Of a DNA stretch of 12,861 nt, positions 7,601 to 12,861 are shown one piece after another. This DNA comes from Lachnospiraceae bacterium (GTDB taxonomy: Bacteria; Bacillota; Clostridia; Lachnospirales; Lachnospiraceae), in the NCBI GenBank assembly GCA_016297945.1, contig JAEDFR010000071.1, positions 1 to 12,861 on the forward strand, read 5' to 3'. The translations under genes and the position numbers were made by a program. The number at the start of each line of letters is the position of its first letter. Positions within the stretch are counted from its first letter, which is position 1. The notes under the pieces were generated by a model. The model saw only the letters and a program-made list of their open reading frames with translations, had not been told where the DNA came from and did not search any database.

Positions 7601-8229
7601 AAAGCACTGTTTGAAAATTCATCATAATCCTTACATTCATAATCGGAAAGGGTCTGACGCAGCCATTTTTCCGGATAAGGCTGACTCATGACAAATGCAT
7701 ACATCTGATTGACCATTTCCTCAAGCTGCAAATCCCGTCCTTTGACAGAAAATGCATTCGCTAAATTCAGAAAATCCGGTTCCTTTTTTGCATATGCATC
7801 TTCTATGATCTTTTCCAAAGCTTTTTTCTGCATCCACTTCATCCTGCCGGGATCACCGATGGAAAAGCCCGGATCCAGATCAATTTCCTGAAAATGATTC
7901 ATCAAGATATAACGACAGAAGCTGTCGATGGTGGTAATCATGGCATGGTTAATCAAGATGGACTGGCGCTGCAAAAAAATATCCTCCGGGTCCTTTTCTA
8001 AACGTTCTAAAATAGCCCGTTGAAGACGTTCACGCATCTCCGCGGCCGCGGCGTTGGTAAAAGTCACCACCAACATCCGGTCGATATCCACCGGATGTTC
8101 TTTATCCGTCACGAGTCCTAAAATGCGTTCAACCAAAACGGCCGTTTTACCGGAACCGGCTGCCGCGGAAACCAATACATTATGATTTCGTATCGTTATG
8201 ACCTTTTTCTGATCTGTCGTAAATTCCAT
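4624..8229 (-). CDS. addA: AddA, helicase/nuclease subunit A of the AddAB double-strand break resection complex
   Basis: At 1201 residues this is a full-length AddA, usually about 1200-1250. It is a superfamily 1A (UvrD-like) helicase with a C-terminal RecB-family nuclease. Walker A is AAAGSGKT (22-29), motif Ia TFTNAAAAEMRERL (56-69), motif II DEYQD (394-398), motif III GDMKQSIYRFR (424-434), motif V TIHKSKGLEF (773-782) and motif VI ALTRAK (851-856). The nuclease carries H1034, D1136, D1149 and K1151 (VDYKTD) and Q1168, all intact. With AddB it unwinds and degrades broken DNA ends and prepares a 3' tail for RecA. Start ATG 8229 lies inside the end of addB, with AGGAG 10 bases upstream, which points to translational coupling. 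No lesion or frameshift is visible. Confidence 0.97.
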   Translation of the reverse strand: MEFTTDQKKVITIRNHNVLVSAAAGSGKTAVLVERILGLVTDKEHPVDIDRMLVVTFTNAAAAEMRERLQRAILERLEKDPEDIFLQRQSILINHAMITTIDSFCRYILMNHFQEIDLDPGFSIGDPGRMKWMQKKALEKIIEDAYAKKEPDFLNLANAFSVKGRDLQLEEMVNQMYAFVMSQPYPEKWLRQTLSDYECKDYDEFSNSAFFQAMLKEVRLEIKGLLGYYDDMLSLCESGGGPEAYLPVLKKESQLLFEVAEAVDYEGLFQRINAMEFLRLPAAKKDSCDDDVKNQVQALRTTIKDRLKKMQENFFYESGQDLFADMQKAGELLKPLIRLTLSFIEQFAIDKRKENIIDFSDMEHFALQILVDDEKKPTKTALWYQNYFEAVMVDEYQDSNDVQELLLSVVSRERDEIPNRFMVGDMKQSIYRFRMARPEIFMEKYSRYGENAVSGCARIDLKQNFRSRQTVISLVNDVFYPLMHQDVGGVEYDEAAALYPGAAYPEDEEKTDAYRAELLLFEQNGENGEKAEMKAAEGEAVMIAQRIKHLMKETRVTDKESGALRPMQYDDIVILTRSIGTLENKLQEVLKREGIPTVVPSKTGYFSAVEIRVLLQYLEICVNPYRDIPLAAVLKSPLYGFSDDELAEIALIRSEDEKELPFYEKVKRCDNEKARAFLDELTRMRMLAKTETVHDFLYTFIRKHRYLDYVSALPAGDSRHETVEMLLTQAKTYEQSRMHGLFGFLQYMKQLEKYEIDYGNGGEDHANAVRIMTIHKSKGLEFPVCFVSGLAKRFNRRDINGSLLLHTDLGIGIEYRNYQEKFRRNTIKQKWIARQQLVDSMGEELRVLYVALTRAKEKCILTGTVSDYEKTLEACVQMVGDVSHKKISDRKLDGQLILECNHYLKLLFYVMALYRDQPEKLFEVSLFHEDDLQLSQARQFLEDRMKKEVFLKTLEAADETKSRELSQVLHAAYPHPELEGLYNKTSVSELKHAALHEDEQTMVVFDTEKKTQIVPEFMKEEVKVLGAARGTAYHRLMELLDFQSFAQCSHEKLNENLINEKKRIIEAKLISERDLGLVDDRKIIAFLCSDLAKKMMAASEKQLLFKEQPFVMEIPAKRVDEKFPDDETMLIQGIIDAFYEEDGKIYLVDYKTDRVEKREELINRYRVQMDYYKEALERITEKKVAGVKIYSFFFSDVLSLS

Positions 8230-11200
8230 CCTCAGTCAGCTCCTTTTTTATTTCTTCATAGACTGCTTCGCCCTTAAGAAGCATCTCACGCTCCTTATAA
8301 CCGGGGAGTTTTTTATCAAATCCGCACACACCCTTATAGGCACAATATTGACAACTGCTCTGCGCGGACTGTTCCATAACCGGACTGATGTCGATGTTTC
8401 CATTCCGAATATCCTGTCCGATTTTTCTCACCTTCTCATCCGTAAACTGACGGATCAGTTCAAACTGTTCTGCAGTTACTGTCTGCGAAGCACTTGCTAA
8501 CTCACCGTTTTTCTTATATTTTACCGGAATAACCAATGATTCGGATTCGTTTGATGAATCCAGATGCTTCAGCACTTCATCATGTTCCAAAATCAAGCCC
8601 TGTACCCGAAGCTCTTTGTGAATTCTTTCCTTTCGCTCCATCGGATTTTCCGTCGTATCTCCCAACGGCATGGGATCCGCGATTTCATAGAAAAAGCAGG
8701 CGCAGGGAATCATCTTTTTATCCGGATTCATTTTTTGCCACGCAGCAACAGCGCCATTCATATAAACAGTCAATTGTAAATCCAGACCGTAATACAAACG
8801 CGCAATATCAAAGCTGTGCTTTCCCGATTTATAATCCAAAATCTTTATATAATACCCATTTTCATCCTTTGCGATATCCAGACGGTCAATGCTTCCGTAA
8901 ATCCTGGGATTCTCCAAATATTGAAATCTCAGTTCGTAATCTGCCGGAACAAAATCGCTCTTACCCAACTGATAGGAGAGACTATCTATCGTTGTCCTTA
9001 AAATATCCTTGGTTCTCTCTTTCAATGCCTCATTACGCGCTGTATCCAGCAAAACCGTATTCCGGTATTCCCTGGAAAAACGCTCCACTGCATCATCCAC
9101 AAAGGCATCCGCCTCCTCTTTTGTATAGGAATTCCAGCTATATCCCTTTGTGCTAAGATAATGACCAAACTGATACAGTGTATCATGATATAAATTACCC
9201 AAATCCGTCAGTGAAAAATCAAACGTCTCCTCCTCTTTGAGCTTCAGACCATATTTCAAAAAGTGCGCATATGCACAGGCACTGAATGTTTCCAGCCGGC
9301 TGACACTGGTATACAGCTTTTCTCCAAACAAAGCTTTTGCAACGTCTTCCGGCAGCTTTCCACCCCGGTATTGAAAAAAAGCAGCATCTAAAAGCTTTTC
9401 AAAAATCTCCTGATCTTTATAAATTTTGGCAAGGCAAAGAAGCTTTTCACATTCTTTGGAATCACGAAAAACAATGCCGGAAACATACTCCCGCATCAGG
9501 CGCGACAAAAGCTTTAATCCGCTTTCCTCACTCTCCACCGCCCCGAGCATATCCGCATCGGTAACGGTCATAACCTCCAAATCGGAAAACAATTTGGAAA
9601 CGGTATGAATCAAATAAGATGGCCGCAATTGATTACCGCCTTCATCAACCTCCGAAAAAGAAAGGATCAGATTTTCTGACGGTTGCGTCATATTCATATA
9701 AAGATACAATCTTTCCTCAAAGCTTTTCTGACGTGGTGTCGGTGCAAGCTCTGCGCCCAGATCTGTCAGAAGGGTTCTCTCTAAATCCGATAAAATGCCT
9801 CCGCTCGAACCATGTCCGGGAATAATCCCGTCATTTACCCCAACAACAAATAACACCTTGATTGGTTTTAAACGCGTACGCTCCAAATCTCCGGCAATCA
9901 CCTGATCCACACTCTGCGGAATACTTCCGACTTTCAACTCCGCAAATCCGGCCTTTAAAATCTCTCCGTATTCATCCAGTGCCATTTCCTCATCCAATAA
10001 GGCATAAATCTGATCAAACAAAGTCATTACGGCACCATATACCTGTTCGTACTCTTTTGCACGTGCCGGCATGTTTTTTGCCAAAAAATCATCCGCCTGC
10101 TTCTGCAGTTTTTCTTCTAAATTCAATCTGACACAAATGTCATACAGTGACCGGGTATAGTTTCTGGCGTTTTTATCTGTCAAATTTAAAAACGGCTGTA
10201 GGCAGGATATCAGTTCTTTACGAACCGCTTCCGCCTCTTCTGCCGGATTTTTTATCCCTTTTTTTTCGTTTTCTCTGTTTCCCATCTCGCAAAAAGAAGT
10301 CTGATATTTTCTTTTTCCTCGTATTCCACGGCTTGAGATAAAAGTCTCAAATAAGTCAATCTGCTCTTCCTGCAGATCAAAATATCCGACACGCAAAAGC
10401 TCCATAACGGCATCATAAGAAAAATCCGTTGTCAGAACTTTCATAACGCCCAGCAAAAATACCATCAGCGGATGGAATAACAGACTTTTATTCTGATCCA
10501 GAAATAGGGGAATTTTCTGCTCTGCAAAGCTTTCCCTAAGTATTTGACCATAGGCTTCTAAATCACCCGTTATAACGGCAAAATCACGATAACAATACCC
10601 TCTCTCCCGTATTAAGCGTCGGATGTTCAGACACACCCAGTCAATCTCAGCCTTGGGATTTGTACAGCGTATCAGTGAAATCTGTTCTTTACAGGAAACC
10701 TTTGGATTAAGATGCTGACGAAACAGATTTTGCTCTAAATGAGCAAGTCCCGACCGATTTTCAAACCGCACAGCCGGTCTTTTTGTCAAAACGACATCCT
10801 CGTCTCGTTCCGTATTTTGATCGGCGGTAAGCTTACACAATCTCCGATAGGCTTTCGCCGTCAGATAATACACGCTCTGCGTGATATCACCGTCAGCCAG
10901 GTCCTCTTTTGTATCACCCAACAGCGTCACAATCACCTGACTGCAAAGAAGCATCATTTCCTGCAGCAAACGCTCCTGTATGGGCGTAAAACCGGTAAAA
11001 CCGTCAAACACAACAACGCTGTCCCGAATCAAAGCTGACCGATGCAAATTTTTTACCAACACATCCATGCTTTCCTCGGTTGTGATAAATTTATCCGCAA
11101 TATATTTTTTGTACCCTCTGTATAAAATCTGCAAATCCGACAGCTTAGCGCTAAGATTTCCTTTTTCTTTTGTCTGCTCACAAAATTTTGTCAGATCATC

Positions 11201-11608
11201 CGGTGATATTCCATACTGTGCAAATTCCGAAATCATGGATTTCACCTGTGCAATATATCCGACTTTCTTCATATTGGCACCAACCACCGACAACTGCTTG
11301 TCGCAATCTGCAGCTACTTTTCGAAGAATCAGATTTTTGCCGGTATCATCCAGTTTCGGCAGGCTCTCAAATCCAAGTTCTTCAAAGATTCGATGTGCCA
11401 GTCGGCCAAAACTCAATACTTCCACATTTAAGATTCCGCCATGCTCGGACAGATGGCAGAGCACTTTCTGGGTCTGCATGGTAAACTGGTCCGGAACAAT
11501 GACAAAAAAGCGTCTGAAAGGCTCTTGTTTCGCACGCTTTAACACTTCTTTATATACAGTTGTACTTTTTCCGGTGCCGGAGGCACCAATATAAAACTGA
11601 AGTGACAT
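8180..11608 (-). CDS. addB: AddB, nuclease/scaffold subunit B of the AddAB complex
   Basis: The protein is 1142 residues from ATG 11608, close to the usual length for clostridial AddB. It starts MSLQFYIGASGTGKST, with the Walker A that AddB keeps at 8-16. The middle is an inactive-helicase-like scaffold that in the family reads Chi. The C-terminal RecB-like nuclease has H808, D908, D925, K927 (LDYKSGK) and Q945. Four cysteines, C778, C1086, C1089 and C1095 (CQYCAYKGVC), match the AddB iron-sulfur cluster that staples the nuclease domain. The reading frame is open back to ATG 11665, which would add 19 residues, but that start has no ribosome binding site. ATG 11608 has AAAAGGAAAG just upstream and gives the family N-terminus. 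It is the first gene of the operon and overlaps addA by 50 bases. Confidence 0.96.
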   Translation of the reverse strand: MSLQFYIGASGTGKSTTVYKEVLKRAKQEPFRRFFVIVPDQFTMQTQKVLCHLSEHGGILNVEVLSFGRLAHRIFEELGFESLPKLDDTGKNLILRKVAADCDKQLSVVGANMKKVGYIAQVKSMISEFAQYGISPDDLTKFCEQTKEKGNLSAKLSDLQILYRGYKKYIADKFITTEESMDVLVKNLHRSALIRDSVVVFDGFTGFTPIQERLLQEMMLLCSQVIVTLLGDTKEDLADGDITQSVYYLTAKAYRRLCKLTADQNTERDEDVVLTKRPAVRFENRSGLAHLEQNLFRQHLNPKVSCKEQISLIRCTNPKAEIDWVCLNIRRLIRERGYCYRDFAVITGDLEAYGQILRESFAEQKIPLFLDQNKSLLFHPLMVFLLGVMKVLTTDFSYDAVMELLRVGYFDLQEEQIDLFETFISSRGIRGKRKYQTSFCEMGNRENEKKGIKNPAEEAEAVRKELISCLQPFLNLTDKNARNYTRSLYDICVRLNLEEKLQKQADDFLAKNMPARAKEYEQVYGAVMTLFDQIYALLDEEMALDEYGEILKAGFAELKVGSIPQSVDQVIAGDLERTRLKPIKVLFVVGVNDGIIPGHGSSGGILSDLERTLLTDLGAELAPTPRQKSFEERLYLYMNMTQPSENLILSFSEVDEGGNQLRPSYLIHTVSKLFSDLEVMTVTDADMLGAVESEESGLKLLSRLMREYVSGIVFRDSKECEKLLCLAKIYKDQEIFEKLLDAAFFQYRGGKLPEDVAKALFGEKLYTSVSRLETFSACAYAHFLKYGLKLKEEETFDFSLTDLGNLYHDTLYQFGHYLSTKGYSWNSYTKEEADAFVDDAVERFSREYRNTVLLDTARNEALKERTKDILRTTIDSLSYQLGKSDFVPADYELRFQYLENPRIYGSIDRLDIAKDENGYYIKILDYKSGKHSFDIARLYYGLDLQLTVYMNGAVAAWQKMNPDKKMIPCACFFYEIADPMPLGDTTENPMERKERIHKELRVQGLILEHDEVLKHLDSSNESESLVIPVKYKKNGELASASQTVTAEQFELIRQFTDEKVRKIGQDIRNGNIDISPVMEQSAQSSCQYCAYKGVCGFDKKLPGYKEREMLLKGEAVYEEIKKELTEDGIYDRSEKGHNDTKS

Positions 11609-11640
11609 ATCAACTTTCCTTTTACTGTCTTGCCTGTTTT

Positions 11641-11676
11641 TGTCCACCGCTGTCATCGCTGCCATCGCTGTCGTTG
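11641..11676. repeat. Short degenerate 9-base tandem repeat
   Basis: Units TGTCATCGC and TGCCATCGC follow each other, flanked by degenerate TGTCCACCGC on the left and TGTCGTTG on the right. The run sits between the addB ribosome binding site and the foldback, and its last bases merge into the left arm. It is too short to say whether it is functional. Confidence 0.45.
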
Positions 11677-11811
11677 TGGGAAGATATTGTATTTTTCCAC
11701 TATGCGTTCGTTCATAAGTTTATCTAAATATTCCGAGCAATGTCTTAATAACCGGACGCACACGGCGCATATGCGGCATCCTGCCTTAGATGCGCCTTTC
11801 GTGACATCCAT
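11653..11811 (-). other. 52-codon open frame inside the foldback, probably not a gene
   Basis: The frame begins at an ATG in the loop of the inner perfect palindrome, covers the left arm and ends in the tandem repeat. The peptide would hold three spaced cysteines in GCRICAVC (C12, C15, C18) and a basic end RQRWQR. No ribosome binding site precedes the ATG. I read it as a by-product of the repeat, or a relic of something the repeat once encoded. Confidence 0.15.
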
Positions 11812-11900
11812 GTCACGAAGTGCTGATACTTTGTCGGAATATTAAGATAAACTAATGAACTTCCGCCAAATAGTGGTAAAACACAATATCTTCCCGCAAC
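11673..11900. repeat. 228-base foldback element (nested inverted repeats) upstream of addB
   Basis: The outer 31 bases (11673-11703) match the reverse complement of 11870-11900 at 28 positions. After an unequal gap (6 against 9 bases), 11710-11736 matches the reverse complement of 11834-11860 at 25 of 27. Inside lie two perfect inverted repeats: GGCGCAT (11764-11770) with ATGCGCC (11790-11796), and TTCGTGACAT-CC-ATGTCACGAA (11798-11819). There is also a CGCATATGCG palindrome (11766-11775). Read as RNA this is a long stem with two inner hairpins. I see no target-site duplication and no transposase. A miniature inverted-repeat element, a structured leader RNA or an invertible segment are all possible; I favour the first. 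The arms are seen directly; the nature is inference. Confidence 0.85.
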
Positions 11901-11967
11901 TTAGTGAATCGGCAGTATGTAGTATCATTATTACTGCTGGCGTCAAACCCAATTTTCATAAAGCAGG

Positions 11968-11996
11968 ATATTACATATAGACGATCTCAGAGTTAA
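11968..11996 (-). promoter_or_regulatory. Weak promoter candidate for addBA
   Basis: On the minus strand TTAACT (11991-11996) is 17 bases from TAATAT (11968-11973), each matching four of six consensus bases. It would give addBA a leader of about 350 bases that includes the whole foldback. A TTGACG (11941-11946) closer in lacks a good -10. Neither is strong. Confidence 0.22.
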
Positions 11997-11999
11997 AAG

Positions 12000-12095
12000 A
12001 TGCTACTTTTCATGCAATCTGCAAAACAGGCGAAAGCAGTTCAATCAGCACGTATTTCAACTGTTTTTAGGATTGCGAGAGCTCAAAACGCGTAA
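12000..12095 (+). other. Marginal 31-codon ORF
   Basis: The frame ATG 12000 to TAA 12095 would encode a small basic peptide rich in Ala, Gln and Arg (it contains SAKQAKAVQSARIS), able to form an amphipathic helix. There is only a weak AGAG upstream and no clear promoter. It may be chance, or part of the same repeated DNA as the neighbouring foldback. Confidence 0.15.
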
Positions 12096-12156
12096 CACTC
12101 CATTGAGATTGGAACATACAAGTCCCGGCTAACGTCCGTCTCCAACCATCCTCCTA

Positions 12157-12609
12157 CTAATCCACGACGGGAGTAAAATCGTCTGTGTCGGCGCAGAAAA
12201 ATCCTTCGTTGGCAGAAATGATTTTTCGCATGACTTTTTCACATTTTTCAAACGCAATGGGCGGAAGCGTAACAAAGAACAATGCCTTTACCTCGTGATC
12301 TTTTAAAAACTGATTGCTGTATTCGTCTCTCAAATCCGGCTCACATGCCTCGAAGTCCATGGAAGCCTTCTCTTCGATTCCGACTTCTAATACACCGGCT
12401 TCCTTCCAGATTTCGATGTCATAATCATCTGAAGAAACAGCAGACTTCAAATCTTCTACCGTGATATCAGATGTCGCCATATAATACCAATGGAGTGGAA
12501 AATCCGGTTTCTTTTTCTGTGTTTTCACCTTTGTCTGTGCCTTTGTCTGCTCTTTCGTTTTCCCTGTTACATTTACTTTTCCTTTTGCTTTTTCCTTATT
12601 GTTTTTCAT
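12157..12609 (-). CDS. Hypothetical 150-residue protein with Lys/Thr-rich N-terminus
   Basis: I do not recognise the family. Residues 1-35 are low-complexity and strongly basic (Lys, Thr, Gln). From about 38 the protein changes to a compact acidic alpha/beta-like domain beginning FPLHWYYMATSDITVEDL, with an aromatic patch (W41, Y42, Y43), a hydrophobic strand ALFFVTLPP (109-117) and a helix EKCEKVMRKII (121-131). It ends in an acidic tail. There is no signal peptide or membrane segment, so it should be cytosolic; the basic tail could bind nucleic acid or another polyanion, but that is only a guess. ATG 12609 has AAAGGA seven bases upstream and a further AGGAG before it. The inner Met44 has no such site. 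It has its own promoter candidate and lies upstream of addBA in the same direction. Confidence 0.8.
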   Translation of the reverse strand: MKNNKEKAKGKVNVTGKTKEQTKAQTKVKTQKKKPDFPLHWYYMATSDITVEDLKSAVSSDDYDIEIWKEAGVLEVGIEEKASMDFEACEPDLRDEYSNQFLKDHEVKALFFVTLPPIAFEKCEKVMRKIISANEGFFCADTDDFTPVVD

Positions 12610-12709
12610 CTGGGATCCTTTCTCCTACGCTCTCTTATTCTCTCTTATTTCTTTACAGTATTTATCATTTAATCTTTCGTTTTCCTGATGATTATGATAT
12701 CAAGTTTAA

Positions 12710-12739
12710 AATATATAACTTGTTTTCTATTACAGTCTA
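12710..12739 (-). promoter_or_regulatory. Candidate promoter for the small hypothetical gene
   Basis: On the minus strand TAGACT (12734-12739) is followed by TATATT (12710-12715) at 18 bases, or by TATATA at 16. It sits just after the terminator of the preceding gene and about 100 bases before ATG 12609, the place where a promoter is needed. The -35 box is only moderate. Confidence 0.4.
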
Positions 12740-12750
12740 TCATATTTTAT

Positions 12751-12793
12751 CAAAAACAAAAACGTCCCGATTAAAATCTCCGGAACGTTTTTG
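12751..12793 (-). terminator. Intrinsic terminator of the gene entering from the right
   Basis: On the minus strand CAAAAACGT-T-CCG pairs with CGG-G-ACGTTTTTG around an 11-base loop: twelve pairs and one mismatch. TTTTTGTTTTTG runs through the end of the stem and beyond. It lies 13 bases after the TAA at 12807. Confidence 0.75.
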
Positions 12794-12806
12794 AAACATG
12801 ATTTTT

Positions 12807-12860
12807 TTACTTTTCGTTTGGCATTGTTCTTTGATTTGCCAATTCTTTCTCTGTTCTTTT
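12807..12860 (-). CDS. C-terminal end of an unidentified gene (partial)
   Basis: The last 17 codons, KRTEKELANQRTMPNEK, followed by TAA, enter from beyond the right edge. The hydrophilic composition and a terminator right after the stop support a real gene end. The product cannot be told from so few residues. Confidence 0.5.
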   Translation of the reverse strand, partial: KRTEKELANQRTMPNEK

Positions 12861-12861
12861 G

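Larger units (their letters stand above)
11901..12156. other. Intergenic stretch between the foldback and the small-protein gene
   Basis: These 256 bases hold no convincing gene. I see a CAGTA/TACTG inverted repeat near 11913-11936, a promoter-like pair at 11968-11996, and one marginal small ORF. No intrinsic terminator with a T-run follows the stop of the gene at 12157-12609, so that gene may be transcribed through into addBA. Confidence 0.5.

Noticed and set aside
8536..9156. 206-codon plus-strand open frame
   Set aside because: Antisense to the nuclease end of addB. Its composition (many Pro, Ser, His, Arg) is that of a shadow frame.
10980..11594. 204-codon plus-strand open frame
   Set aside because: Antisense to the conserved N-terminus of addB, with no start signals.
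11609..11665. Longer addB start at ATG 11665
   Set aside because: No ribosome binding site; the added residues come from the tandem repeat region and are not like AddB, whereas ATG 11608 has a good site.
11673..11900. CRISPR array or LexA box in the structured region
   Set aside because: The repeats are inverted rather than direct with spacers, and the GAAC strings do not form a GAAC-N4-GTTC palindrome.
12118..12145. Integron attC-like or tRNA-like string (GTTAGCC on the minus strand)
   Set aside because: Only one core-like heptamer without a partner, no cloverleaf folding and no integrase nearby.
12471..12794. 107-codon plus-strand open frame
   Set aside because: It runs opposite the Lys-rich start of the hypothetical gene, its promoter and a terminator stem; the Ser/Leu/Phe-rich content is a shadow effect.

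Overview
The window looks like a chromosomal stretch of a low-GC, Gram-positive anaerobe of the Clostridia, most likely Lachnospiraceae. The evidence is an AddB/AddA recombination pair instead of RecBCD, an ECF-type thiamine transporter subunit (ThiT) under a TPP riboswitch, a Firmicute-type membrane-anchored signal peptidase I, AGGAGG-type ribosome binding sites and AT-rich intergenic DNA. The family assignment is inferred from the style of these proteins and is not proven.

Layout, left to right. 1-127 holds no gene I can defend. 128-1702 (-) encodes a HAD phosphatase domain fused to a CPBP/CAAX-type membrane protease. It diverges from a type I signal peptidase at 1861-2613 (+); the two share a 158-base gap in which the candidate promoters overlap. 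A clear promoter at 2623-2650, a TPP riboswitch (2672-2755) and its expression platform precede thiT (2829-3395, +), which ends at a strong terminator (3434-3472). A GT2 glycosyltransferase with a helical, probably TPR-like, C-terminal half follows (3514-4524, +). A 15-bp perfect stem (4550-4603) separates it from the convergent addB-addA operon (11608 to 4624, -), whose genes overlap by 50 bases.

11609-12156 is a 548-base intergenic stretch with the most unexplained structure. It has a short 9-base tandem repeat, then a 228-base foldback element (11673-11900) with about 66-base arms enclosing two further perfect inverted repeats, then 256 bases with only a marginal 31-codon ORF. 12157-12609 (-) is a small unrecognised protein with a Lys/Thr-rich N-terminus. 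A minus-strand terminator (12751-12793) and the last 17 codons of another minus-strand gene (12807-12860) close the window.

The genes do not form one pathway. They are mostly housekeeping units: protein export, thiamine uptake, double-strand break repair and glycosyl transfer. I found no defence, CRISPR or complete mobile system. The items most worth a second look are the foldback upstream of addBA, the compact switching architecture of the TPP leader, and the HAD-protease fusion.
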